A DNA stretch of 33,421 nt from Acidobacteriaceae bacterium. Lineage in GTDB: Bacteria > Acidobacteriota > Terriglobia > Terriglobales > Acidobacteriaceae. The notes below the pieces were generated by a model, which ran no database searches, was not told where the DNA came from, and saw only the letters and a list, made by a program, of their open reading frames with translations. Every line of letters begins with the position of its first letter. The first letter of the stretch is position 1. The DNA is taken from assembly GCA_030040425.1 (NCBI GenBank), contig JASHTS010000005.1:1-33421 (forward strand). Reading direction: 5' to 3'. Shown here piece after piece: positions 9,120 to 18,309 of the stretch. Both the position numbers and the translations under genes were made by a program.

Positions 9120-9206
9120 GGGAACCCCCGCGATGCCGGGAAATTGCGGCAACTCATTCTAGTCGGGCTCCCCGCGCGCGAGCTTTTCACGCGGTTCAGA
9201 ATCGAA

Positions 9207-10418
9207 TCAGACCTTGAGGAAAATCTTTTTCCGATACAACATCCACACCGGCACAAAGCACGCCGCCGTAAAGGAGACGGAATAGGCGAAGGCGGCCCAC
9301 CCGGGATCAGGGATGTGCGCAAAGAAGTGCACGTGGGCGTACCAGAGGGGGTTTGACCACCGCCCCAGGTCGTGGAAGCGGATGAGTTCGAGCGTTGGTC
9401 CGAGGAGCTCGCTCACCATGTACGCCACGATGGCATTCGATCCGAAGACCAGCCATGGCCACGCCAGCGCGCGGGTCGCCCCCGTTCTGCCGCGTCCGCG
9501 CACCTCCATCGCCCAGTAGAGCAGCGCAAAGAGCGCCAGGGACCACCCCGCCGCCACCAGCACATAGGAGCTCGTCCACATCTTCTTGTTGAGTGGAAAC
9601 TCGAGCGACCAGAGATAGCCGATCGCCAGGCCCAACGCAGCGCCCGCCGCCAGCCCCGCAGCCTTGGCGCGCGGGGAACGCCGCCCGCGCAGCCACAGCC
9701 CTGCAAGCAACCCGAGCAGCGTGGTGCCGAGAGCGGGAATGTCGCTCAGCAATCCCTCGGGATCGCGCGCATCGTGCGCAGGCGCATCTTCATAGAGATG
9801 GCCGGGCATGAGCTGCCGGTCAAGCCAGGCCACGATGTTCTGGTTTCTGTCGAGAAACGGCACATCGCGCGCCGGCATACCCGCGCCCGGCACCGGAACC
9901 CAGCGCACCAGCACCCAGTAACCCAGGAGCACCACCACCAGCGCCACCACTTTCGTGTTCACGCGCCGGTCCCACAGATAAAACAGCTCGACGATCAGGT
10001 AGCAGATCGCAATCCGCTGCAGCACGCCGTAAAACCGCATGTGCTCCCAGTGAAAATAGGGAAAGTTGTTGACCACAATTCCGAAGGCGAAGAGAACCAC
10101 CGCACGCACCACCGTATGCCGCGCAAGTTGCGCCCGCCGCTGGCCCCGGGCCAGGCGCGCCTGCGTGGCCAGCACGATGGAGACGCCCACGACGAAGAGA
10201 AACGTGGGAAAAACGAGATCCGTGGCCGTGAAGCCATTCCAGGCGGCGTGGTTCATCTCTTTCCACGATCCCGGGCCGCCGTTGTTGTTCACCATGATCA
10301 TGAAGGCGATGGTCACGCCGCGCAGAACGTCGAGCGAGACCAGGCGCTTGCCGGGCGCCGGCGCCGCGCAGCTCCCTGCGGCGAGATGCGGTGCGGAGGC
10401 GACAACGGAATCGGCCAT
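9207..10418 (-). CDS. Multipass membrane acyltransferase, HGSNAT/DUF5009-like
   Basis: A 403-residue integral membrane protein with about ten or more hydrophobic segments. It begins RLVSLDVLRGVTIAFMIMVNN, the signature opening of the DUF5009/COG4299 family related to heparan-alpha-glucosaminide N-acetyltransferase. FVVGVSIVLATQ, YFHWEHMRFYGVLQRIA and the C-terminal VFGSNAIVAYMVSELL are also typical. The family is thought to move acetyl groups across the membrane onto amino sugars of glycans. The start is ATG 10418 because GGAG lies a few bases before it; an in-frame extension to 10478 is not needed. It sits upstream of the secreted PHP protein on the same strand, which suggests a glycan- or envelope-related unit, but that is inference. 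Confidence 0.88.
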   Translation of the reverse strand: MADSVVASAPHLAAGSCAAPAPGKRLVSLDVLRGVTIAFMIMVNNNGGPGSWKEMNHAAWNGFTATDLVFPTFLFVVGVSIVLATQARLARGQRRAQLARHTVVRAVVLFAFGIVVNNFPYFHWEHMRFYGVLQRIAICYLIVELFYLWDRRVNTKVVALVVVLLGYWVLVRWVPVPGAGMPARDVPFLDRNQNIVAWLDRQLMPGHLYEDAPAHDARDPEGLLSDIPALGTTLLGLLAGLWLRGRRSPRAKAAGLAAGAALGLAIGYLWSLEFPLNKKMWTSSYVLVAAGWSLALFALLYWAMEVRGRGRTGATRALAWPWLVFGSNAIVAYMVSELLGPTLELIRFHDLGRWSNPLWYAHVHFFAHIPDPGWAAFAYSVSFTAACFVPVWMLYRKKIFLKV

Positions 10419-10548
10419 AGGCTTCTCCAGACTCGTTTTTCGCGACGCGCCGCGTTTGCCCCGATGCGCGCGATGCACACTACCCTACGCGCCCACGGCC
10501 TCACTCGCCAAGTGCTTCGAAAACTCCAGGCGGTTGTGGCGTCGTTTA

Positions 10549-10673
10549 GCTAGTTGCATAAATGGTCGGGAGACGAGATGGAAACATGTCTCAGGGGCTA
10601 AAAGCCCAATGATTATCCGGGCATTGCGGCCCGGCTAAAGCCGTGCCCTTTTACAATGCTATTTATGCAACCA
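10549..10673. repeat. Palindromic MITE/REP-like element, copy A
   Basis: About 125 bp bounded by inverted repeats: GTTGCATAAATGG at 10553-10565 and its near-complement ATTTATGCAAC at 10661-10671. Two small palindromes lie inside: AGGGGCTAAAAGCCC near 10592-10607, and a GGCCCGGCT-AA-AGCCGTGCC stem at ~10628-10647. It occupies the gap between the divergently transcribed acyltransferase and OPT transporter genes. No coding capacity is visible. Copies B and C elsewhere in the window share the whole layout. Compared with them, the left outer end (CTAGAG..) is shortened by about 8 bp. Confidence 0.85.
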
Positions 10674-10786
10674 GTCCCTGCGCGTGATTGGCGCAGGGGC
10701 GGGATCGCACCCAACCCCCGGCCCCGCCAACCCTGCCAAAGTACCGCCCCGCGCTGCTACACTCGACGCTTCAGGAAATACTCAGC

Positions 10787-13018
<2,232 letters not shown>

Positions 13019-13090
13019 CTCGCGACATCCGCAAGACGGAGCGCAGCGAGCAGGATAGTGTCGCGGGGTTATCGAACAGGCGCCGCAACG

Positions 13091-13272
13091 CTAGAGTCGG
13101 TTGCATAAATGGTCCGAAGAAGAGATGAGAACATCCCTTAGGGGCTAAATCCCCAATGTTTATGCGGTTTCTTGCGGCCCGGCTCAAGTCACCCCATCGA
13201 GCACAAATCGCTCGATGGGGACGCGCGACAAGCCGTGCCCTTTTACAGTGCCCTTTATGCAACCAGTTCTAG
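13091..13272. repeat. Palindromic MITE/REP-like element, copy B, interrupted by a second hairpin
   Basis: 182 bp between CTAGAGTCGGTTGCATAAATG at 13091 and the matching end ...TTTATGCAACCAGTTCTAG finishing at 13272. The terminal inverted repeat extends over about 22 bp and begins with CTAGA on both sides. The internal order is as in copy C: GGGGCTAAATCCCC at ~13141-13154 (one arm degraded), then the GGCCCGGCT arm. The second stem is split at 13188/13189 by an extra 44 bp (separate entry). The right end of the element supplies the stop codon of the minus-strand ORF 13269-13613. Confidence 0.85.
13189..13232. repeat. Hairpin insertion nested in repeat copy B, flanked by a 3-bp duplication
   Basis: Relative to copies A and C, copy B has 44 extra bases inside its second stem. 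They contain a perfect 11-bp inverted repeat, CCCCATCGAGC (13192-13202) and GCTCGATGGGG (13210-13220), with a 7-nt loop. The extra segment is flanked by AAG at 13186-13188 and again at 13230-13232, as expected for a short target-site duplication. The duplication is only 3 bp and could be chance. Confidence 0.65.
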
Positions 13273-13613
13273 AAAGGCATCCTGGTTGTCCAGAGGCAGA
13301 GCCTGGGCGGTTTGGCCATCTTGGGCCATTTCAGGGGACGGTTGCGCAGCTCCAGCTTCAGCGGCCTCTGCTGGTGCAGAGCGCACACCGGTTTCACCAC
13401 CAGGGTTTTGACGGAGGCTTGGGTGAACAGGCAGACTGCGCCGAGCCAGTCGCGCATGTGGCCATCGGCCCACCAGGCGATGTGCACGCCCTCCCAGTCG
13501 TATACACACTCCTCTTCCAGAAAGGCCAGCGCCTGACCTTCCAGGCCATAGATGTTTCCGTTGGCGTGCAGCCACGCATAGGTCTGGCCGTGCTGGTTGT
13601 AAAGCGCCTTCAC
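13269..13613 (-). CDS. Small protein resembling 4-fold beta-flower domains
   Basis: 114 residues from GTG 13613. The first ~65 residues consist of short repeats of the form xYNxxGxxxAWLxxNGxIYxLEGxxxAFL, then VYDWEGVHIAWWADGHMRDWLG. This Gly-Trp-Asp pattern repeated about every 19-20 residues is what I know from the '4-fold beta flower' domain of unknown function. The last ~45 residues are basic and lack the pattern, and the TAG stop at 13269-13271 falls in the terminal repeat of element B, so the 3' end may have been rewritten when the repeat arrived. There is no ATG at the domain start. GTG 13613 is the best choice although AGGAG is 13 nt away; a second GTG lies 27 nt upstream. It lies 119 nt downstream of the ADOP gene on the same strand. 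Function unknown. Confidence 0.6.
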   Translation of the reverse strand: MKALYNQHGQTYAWLHANGNIYGLEGQALAFLEEECVYDWEGVHIAWWADGHMRDWLGAVCLFTQASVKTLVVKPVCALHQQRPLKLELRNRPLKWPKMAKPPRLCLWTTRMPF

Positions 13614-13732
13614 GCAGCGTTTGCCGCTCCTGCTCCCCACTATAGCGGCTCGCGGCTTGCGACGCGCTCCTTGCGCAGGCATGCGGCGCGGATCGAGGAG
13701 TCGCGGCCCAGCGCGCCTGCTGCTTTCAGACC

Positions 13733-16513
13733 TCACTCGTGGCGCAGCGCCTGCATGGGCTCCACGCCGGCGGCGCGACGGGCAGGAATCCAACTGGCGG
13801 CCAGCGCGACCAGCAGCAGCATGAAACCCGCGCAAGAAAGGGTGAGGGGATCGGAGGCGGTGATGCCGTAGAGCATGGAGCGGACGAACCGCGCCAGCAG
13901 GAAGGAGGCGCAGAGTCCGAGGGCGATTCCCGCAAGGGAGAGCCGCGAGGCCTCGCTGAGAATCATGGCCAGCACCTGCCTCGGAATTGCGCCCAGCGCC
14001 AGCCGCACGCCGATCTCGCTGGTCCGCTGGACAACCGAATAAGCCATGATGCCGTAAATGCCCACGCAGGCCAGCACCAGGGCGAGCACGCCGAAGCCGC
14101 TGGTAAGCACCGCGAAGATCCGCTGCTGGCGGAGATTGGCTGCGATTTGCTCGTCCTGGGTGCGCACATCGAGCATCGGCAACTCCGGATCAACCTGCCG
14201 CAGGGCATCGCGGAGCGACGGCAAGATGGCCTGCGCGTCGAGCGTGGTGGAGACGGCAAACGTCGCTTCAGGAATGCCGTTCAGCTTCTGCCAATAGGGC
14301 TGATAGAAGGTGGGCTCTGCGCTTTTGCTGACGCGATAGTACCGCGCATCTCCGCAAACGCCGACGATTGCAATGGTCGCGGGGTGATGCCCGCCGGTTT
14401 CAAAGGTTCTGCCGATGGGATTCACACCCGGGTAGTAGGTTTTCGCCGCAATCTGGTTGATAACCGCAACCAAGGGTGAAGTCGACGTGTCGCTGGCAGT
14501 GAAACTGCGACCGGCCACGATGGGGATGCCGAATGTCTCAAAGAAATGCATACCCACGCCGTTGGAGAGCACACTCGGGTTTCCCTCCGGCTTGCGCTTC
14601 TGTCCCTCGGGAATGAAAGTGTTGTTGATGGCGTTTCCCGCAAGGAGCGGAACTTCGGTGAGAGTCGCGCGGCGGACGCCGGGAACGGTGGACAATCGCT
14701 CTTCCAGTCGCTGCAGGACCAGATTTCTCATCGCGCCTGGATAACGCTTCTCCGGCGGTTGCACATTGAAGAGGAGCAGATTATGCGGCTGGAGACCCAG
14801 CGGAGCCCGACCCAACTGCATCAGCGTGCGCACGAATAACCCCGCTCCCACCACCAGCAGCACCGAAAGCGCCACCTGGAAGACGACGATGGCTTTTCCG
14901 GTGAGCCCGCGCCTGCGCTGCGTACTCGTTTGTCCCGTGTCCTTGAGGCCCGCGCTCACCTGCAGGCGCGAGGCCTGCCAGGCGGGCACGAGGCCGAAGA
15001 CGATGCCGGTGAGGATCGAGACGGCCACGGCAAAGGCGAAGATCGACCAGCTGAATTTGGCCGAGAACGCCGGCGGCGCCCACGCGTTCGACAAGAGCCG
15101 GGGGAGCGCGTTGCGCATCGCCCACGCCAGCAGCAATCCGCCCGCGCCGCCCATCAGGGAGAGCAAAAGGCTCTCCGTCAACATCTGGCGCAGAATGCGC
15201 CCGCGGCCCGCGCCCAGAGCAAGACGCGTGCTTGTCTCGCGCCTGCGTGCGCCTGCCCGCGCCAGCAGGAGGTTGGCGAGGTTGGCGCATGCCAGCAGCA
15301 GCACCAGGCCGGCGAGCGCCAGGAGCACATAGATCGGTTTCTCCAGGCCTTCGGTCGCCGGGTTTTGGCCGCGGCTTCCGTCGCGCAGCAGCAGCTTGGG
15401 GATCTGGCTATCACTCTTCACCGCAAAGTTTGCGCGCACGGCGGCGCTCAAGGCCACGTTGAGCGAACTTTCGGCGCTGGCAGCAGAGACGCCCGGTTTC
15501 ATGCGCCCCATGACCAGCACCCACCAGAGGTCCTTCTTCGTTAACAGCGAGGGCGACCCCGCGGGATCGAAATCCTGCGGAGCGACGATGGGCTGCATAC
15601 TGAAGGGCAGAAAGATGTCCGGCGTTCCCTGCGCCGAGTACGCTCCCGTGAATCCGGGCGGATTCACGCCCACAATGGTCATGGGCGTCGCATTTACCTG
15701 AATGATCGTTCCAATCACATCCGGCGAACGCCCGAAATGCGTTGTCCAGAGCCGGTCGCTGATGGTGACCACCGGCCCGCTGCCCTCTTCGGCGTCATCC
15801 GACTCCTGAATGCCGCGTCCCAGTTGCGGGCGCACGCCGAGCACGGAGTAATAGTTGCCCGAGACCATCTCCGCGTCCAGCGACTCCGCATTGCCATGCA
15901 TCGTGACCGTCATGCGTCCGTACGGCTTGAACGCCATCACATCCTCGAGCACGCGATTTTGACGGCGCAACTGCTCGTACACCGGATAAGTGAAAGACGT
16001 GGTCACGGACCCGCCATCCGGCAGATCATCCCACCACCCCCACAGTCCCTGAATCACTCCGTCCCGAGGATTGCTCAAATAGAACATCCGCAACTGCTCG
16101 GGGCGGGGAACATGAAGCCGGTCAAGCAGCATGTGCTGCGCCACGGTAAAGATGGCCGTGTTTGCGCCGATTCCCAAAGCCAGCGAAACGACGGCAATGG
16201 AGGCGAACCCCGGGCTCTTGCGCAGGATTCTCAGGGCGTAACGCAAGTCGGCCCAGAGCTGGTCCCACCAGAGCAGGCCGAGCGAGGCACGCATCTCCTC
16301 CTTGTGCTTGAGCGCCGGCCCGAGCGCGATGCGCGCGCGCCGCGCCGCCTCTTGAGGAGAAAGTCCCGAGCGGATCAGATCGCCGGTCAGGCTCTCCAGA
16401 TGGCACGCCAGCTCCGACTCCATGCGCTGTTCCAGCGCGCGGCGGCGGAAGACGGAGCCAAACCAGGAGCGCGGCGGCGCAACCATGCGAGCGATCCGCA
16501 GTCTCAGGCTCAT
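13733..16513 (-). CDS. ADOP-type ABC transporter permease (duplicated MacB_PCD/FtsX)
   Basis: A 926-residue permease. Residues ~1-75 form a soluble head (FRRRALEQRMESELACHLE.. LSPQEAARRARIALG), then LRYALRILRKSPGFASIAVV begins the first transmembrane helix. A MacB-type periplasmic domain follows, then an FtsX block of three helices around LLALAGLVLLLACANLANLL. A second periplasmic domain starts after GLKDTGQTSTQRRRGLTGKA, and a second FtsX block (VLALVLACVGIYGIMAYSVV .. TSEIGVRLALGA) closes the protein. This is the 'acidobacterial duplicated orphan permease' design, in which one chain holds two half-transporters and no ATPase gene is adjacent. The transported substrate is unknown. ATG 16513 overlaps the padR stop by 4 nt (ATGA), so the regulator and permease are coupled and share the operator at 16869-16913. 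Confidence 0.95.
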   Translation of the reverse strand: MSLRLRIARMVAPPRSWFGSVFRRRALEQRMESELACHLESLTGDLIRSGLSPQEAARRARIALGPALKHKEEMRASLGLLWWDQLWADLRYALRILRKSPGFASIAVVSLALGIGANTAIFTVAQHMLLDRLHVPRPEQLRMFYLSNPRDGVIQGLWGWWDDLPDGGSVTTSFTYPVYEQLRRQNRVLEDVMAFKPYGRMTVTMHGNAESLDAEMVSGNYYSVLGVRPQLGRGIQESDDAEEGSGPVVTISDRLWTTHFGRSPDVIGTIIQVNATPMTIVGVNPPGFTGAYSAQGTPDIFLPFSMQPIVAPQDFDPAGSPSLLTKKDLWWVLVMGRMKPGVSAASAESSLNVALSAAVRANFAVKSDSQIPKLLLRDGSRGQNPATEGLEKPIYVLLALAGLVLLLACANLANLLLARAGARRRETSTRLALGAGRGRILRQMLTESLLLSLMGGAGGLLLAWAMRNALPRLLSNAWAPPAFSAKFSWSIFAFAVAVSILTGIVFGLVPAWQASRLQVSAGLKDTGQTSTQRRRGLTGKAIVVFQVALSVLLVVGAGLFVRTLMQLGRAPLGLQPHNLLLFNVQPPEKRYPGAMRNLVLQRLEERLSTVPGVRRATLTEVPLLAGNAINNTFIPEGQKRKPEGNPSVLSNGVGMHFFETFGIPIVAGRSFTASDTSTSPLVAVINQIAAKTYYPGVNPIGRTFETGGHHPATIAIVGVCGDARYYRVSKSAEPTFYQPYWQKLNGIPEATFAVSTTLDAQAILPSLRDALRQVDPELPMLDVRTQDEQIAANLRQQRIFAVLTSGFGVLALVLACVGIYGIMAYSVVQRTSEIGVRLALGAIPRQVLAMILSEASRLSLAGIALGLCASFLLARFVRSMLYGITASDPLTLSCAGFMLLLVALAASWIPARRAAGVEPMQALRHE

Positions 16514-16857
16514 GCTTCCTCCGGCGTGGCGTGCAGAATGCCGCCGATGATTCCGGCCATGCGGTTCCACTTTCTGGTTTCCGCGTTCAGCAGCTCCCGG
16601 CCGGCGCGGGTGAGCCTGTAGTACTTGGCCTTGCGGTTGTTCTCGCTTTCACCCCATTCGCTCGCAATCGCGCCCTGGTGCTCCAGCCGGTAGAGCGCCG
16701 GATAGAGCGATCCCTGCTGAATCACCAGCTTCTCGCCGGAGAGCTGCTCGATGCGCAGCAGAACTCCATAGCCGTGCAGAGGCCCGAGCGAAACCGCTTT
16801 CAGGATGAGCAGGTCCAGCGTTCCCTGCAACAGGTCAATCGGTTTCTCCTGCGCCAT
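16510..16857 (-). CDS. PadR-family transcriptional regulator
   Basis: 115 residues, the size of the short PadR subfamily. A winged helix runs from LLQGTLDLLILKAVSLGPLH through GYGVLLRIEQLSGEKLVIQQ, then GSLYPALYRLEHQGAIASEW with the wing SENNRKAKYYRLTRAG. These phrases are near-consensus. PadR proteins are usually repressors relieved by small molecules or membrane stress. The start is ATG 16857 with GGAG a few bases upstream. It is the first gene of a two-gene unit with the ADOP permease (4-nt overlap). A perfect inverted repeat in its promoter suggests that it regulates itself and the permease. The signal it senses cannot be inferred. Confidence 0.95.
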   Translation of the reverse strand: MAQEKPIDLLQGTLDLLILKAVSLGPLHGYGVLLRIEQLSGEKLVIQQGSLYPALYRLEHQGAIASEWGESENNRKAKYYRLTRAGRELLNAETRKWNRMAGIIGGILHATPEEA

Positions 16858-16868
16858 GCTCTCTCCTC

Positions 16869-16913
16869 GACAATCTAGGAAAGCACGATAGCCGGTCTCT
16901 CCTAGATTGTCAA
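16869..16913 (-). promoter_or_regulatory. padR-ADOP promoter with overlapping 12-bp inverted-repeat operator
   Basis: On the minus strand TTGACA (16908-16913), a 17-bp spacer and TATCGT (16885-16890) form a near-ideal sigma-70 promoter. Two perfectly complementary 12-mers, TCCTAGATTGTC at 16900-16911 and GACAATCTAGGA at 16869-16880, are centred on it. One half overlaps the -35 and the other lies just past the -10, about 12 nt before the padR start codon. The match extends to 16 of 18 positions per half. A bound PadR dimer or tetramer would block polymerase; that it is PadR which binds is inference from position. Confidence 0.85.
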
Positions 16914-16964
16914 GGAGAGCCGGCGGAGGCGCATTCGCGGCAGGGCTGGCCTACACTGGAGCCC

Positions 16965-17513
16965 ATGCGCCTCTTCCTGGCCATTCCTCTGGCCGAGTCC
17001 GTGGCAGCGGAGCTGGCCGGGGTCGCATCCCATCTGCGCTCCAGGGCGCCCGATCTGCGCTGGTCCGCGGCCGAGTCCTGGCACATCACCCTCCAGTTCC
17101 TGGGACACACTACGCCCGCGCAGTACGAATGCCTCATCCCGCGCCTGGCCGCTGTTCACGCTTCGCCCGTTCCCGTTCAGCTCGCCGGCCTGGGCATCTT
17201 CGAGCGTGCGGGCATCCTGCACCTGGGCGTCGAACCTGCCGCTCAGCTCCTTCAACTTCAGCAGAAGATTGTCGCCGCGACTACCCCTTGCGGCTTCGAG
17301 GCGGAGTCCCGCCCCTACCATCCCCACATCACGCTCGCGCGCGCCAAAGGCGCCAGCGCCGTGCGCAGCCTGCGCGCGCTCGCCGCACGCCTTCCCGCGC
17401 AAAACAAATTTTCCCGCTTCACGGCCTGCGAGTTCCTGCTGTACGAGAGCCATCTCTCGGCGTCGGGCTCGACGTATGAGGTTCGGCAACGATTTTCATT
17501 CGCGGTGGAGTGA
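16965..17513 (+). CDS. thpR: RNA 2',3'-cyclic phosphodiesterase ThpR (2'-5' RNA ligase family)
   Basis: A 182-residue member of the 2H phosphoesterase family, which opens 2',3'-cyclic phosphates on RNA ends and can reversibly join 2'-5' linkages in vitro. It begins MRLFLAIPL like LigT/ThpR. The two catalytic H-x-T-x motifs are both present: HITL in ESWHITLQFLG near residues 40-43, and HITL in YHPHITLAR near residues 125-128. The length fits the family. ATG 16965 is the only reasonable start. It is divergent from padR with about 107 nt between start codons. The downstream 439 nt up to rpmB contain only repeats and the rpmB promoter. Confidence 0.94.
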   Translation: MRLFLAIPLAESVAAELAGVASHLRSRAPDLRWSAAESWHITLQFLGHTTPAQYECLIPRLAAVHASPVPVQLAGLGIFERAGILHLGVEPAAQLLQLQQKIVAATTPCGFEAESRPYHPHITLARAKGASAVRSLRALAARLPAQNKFSRFTACEFLLYESHLSASGSTYEVRQRFSFAVE

Positions 17514-17640
17514 CCGCGGTTTCTGGCCTTCGATGTGCCCCGGTCCCTTGCTCTCTTGCCGGCAGTGGGTCGGTTTCAAGAAACGTCGAAAAGGGACTAA
17601 ACAGGCTGCGGAAATAGGCGCGATTTTGGTTGGAGGTCAC

Positions 17641-17720
17641 GAAGGGCATCCCTCAGGGGCCAAAGCCCACATTCAATTTGAGGCATTTGCGGCACGGCTC
17701 AAGCCGTGCCCTGATACAAA
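17641..17720. repeat. Partial repeat D: internal hairpin modules without terminal repeats
   Basis: About 80 bp align with the middle of copies A-C: ATCCCTCAGGGGCCAAAGCCC followed by GGCACGGCT-CA-AGCCGTGCC at 17691-17710. The second stem is a perfect 9-bp palindrome here, whereas copies A and C have a mismatch, so D may show the ancestral stem. The GTTGCATAAATGG ends are absent. The preceding bases (17514-17640) contain no gene that I can support. Confidence 0.7.
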
Positions 17721-17754
17721 GCCGGTTCAAGCTGATCCGTTTCGACCCTGCTGC

Positions 17755-17892
17755 CTAGAGTTGGTTGCATAAATGGTCCGAAGACGAGATGGAAAGATCC
17801 CTCAGGGGCTAAAGCCCCAATGTTTATGCGGTTTCTCGCGGCCCGGCTAAAGCCGTGCCCTTTTACAATGCCATTTATGCAACCAGTTCTGG
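17755..17892. repeat. Palindromic MITE/REP-like element, copy C
   Basis: 138 bp, the cleanest copy. The left end CTAGAGTTGGTTGCATAAATG starts at 17755 and the right end CCATTTATGCAACCAGTTCTGG finishes at 17892; they are complementary over most of 22 positions. Between them are GGGGCT-AA-AGCCCC (17805-17818) and GGCCCGGCT-AA-AGCCGTGCC. It lies 35 nt from partial copy D and immediately upstream of the rpmB promoter region. Confidence 0.87.
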
Positions 17893-17922
17893 CTCCCTCG
17901 CTCCCTTCCTCCCTCGCTCCCT
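17893..17922 (+). repeat. Exact 14-bp pyrimidine-rich direct repeat upstream of rpmB
   Basis: CTCCCTCGCTCCCT occurs at 17893-17906 and again at 17909-17922 with two bases between, a 16-bp period. The strand is almost pure pyrimidine. It fills exactly the place where a -35 element would lie for the rpmB promoter, between repeat C and the -10 hexamer. Confidence 0.7.
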
Positions 17923-17923
17923 G

Positions 17924-17929
17924 TATACT
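17924..17929 (+). promoter_or_regulatory. Probable -10 element of rpmB
   Basis: TATACT lies 24 nt before the rpmB start codon, a good -10 hexamer. No TTGACA-like -35 stands 16-18 bp upstream; that place is taken by the pyrimidine-rich direct repeat. A leader of about 15-20 nt would result, leaving room for GGAG at 17937-17940. Confidence 0.5.
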
Positions 17930-17952
17930 GAGGTTCTGGAGCTTTCTCAGTC

Positions 17953-18141
17953 ATGGCACAAATCTGCGACATCTGCGGCAAGGGCCCGCAATTCGGCAAC
18001 AACATCTCCCACGCGCACAACGTTACGCGCCGCCGCTGGAACGTGAATCTGCAGGCCGTCAAGGCCCTGGTCAACGGCGCGCCCAAGCGCCTGCGCGTGT
18101 GCGCCAGCTGCATCAAGAGCGGCAAGGTGGCCAAGGCGTAA
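17953..18141 (+). CDS. rpmB: 50S ribosomal protein L28
   Basis: 62 residues, the normal L28 length, beginning MAQICDICGKGPQFGNNISH and continuing with AHNVTRRRWNVNLQ. A zinc-ribbon pattern is visible: C5-x2-C8 near the N-terminus and C-x2-C in RVCASCIKSGK. The protein belongs to the large ribosomal subunit. GGAG precedes ATG 17953. It is monocistronic: its own promoter region lies just after repeat copy C and a strong intrinsic terminator follows 33 nt after the stop. rpmG is not adjacent. The presence of the cysteine pairs marks the zinc-binding ('C+') form of L28, which in some bacteria has zinc-free paralogues elsewhere. Confidence 0.96.
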   Translation: MAQICDICGKGPQFGNNISHAHNVTRRRWNVNLQAVKALVNGAPKRLRVCASCIKSGKVAKA

Positions 18142-18171
18142 GCGCAATCGACAAAAGGTTTTGAATGCGAC

Positions 18172-18201
18172 AAGCCCCGCCCGTGAGGGCGGGGTTTTTG
18201 T
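18172..18201 (+). terminator. Intrinsic terminator of rpmB
   Basis: CCCCGCCC (18175-18182), loop GTGA and GGGCGGGG (18187-18194) make a perfect 8-bp GC stem followed by TTTTT. It lies 33 nt after the rpmB stop codon. Confidence 0.92.
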
Positions 18202-18267
18202 TGCGCGCTCCCCGTCCGCGCGCTGAGCAGAATAAGGGGAAACGCGCGAGCCGGCGCCGGTTTGCCG

Positions 18268-18293
18268 ACTGGCTGACCGGCTAACTGGCTGAC
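18268..18293. repeat. Short direct repeat between rpmB and the beta-lactamase-fold gene
   Basis: ACTGGCTGAC occurs at 18268-18277 and 18284-18293 (16-bp period), with related GGCT units on both sides through 18300. It lies between two convergent genes, after the rpmB terminator. No function is evident. Confidence 0.5.
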
Positions 18294-18309
18294 TCGCTGG
18301 CTTGCGGTC

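Noticed and set aside
6030..9356. A 1108-residue open frame on the plus strand
   Set aside because: It is antisense to two well-supported genes (phosphoesterase and PHP protein) and has the His/Arg-rich composition typical of antisense frames in GC-rich coding DNA. No domain is recognisable.
6108..10418. The phosphoesterase, PHP protein and acyltransferase as a defence system
   Set aside because: PHP domains and phosphoesterases occur in some defence loci, but this PHP protein has a signal peptide and the third gene is a glycan-type membrane acyltransferase; there are no nucleic-acid-binding or NTPase partners.
9372..10553. A 393-residue plus-strand open frame
   Set aside because: Antisense of the HGSNAT-like acyltransferase; no motif, no ribosome-binding site, composition as expected for a shadow.
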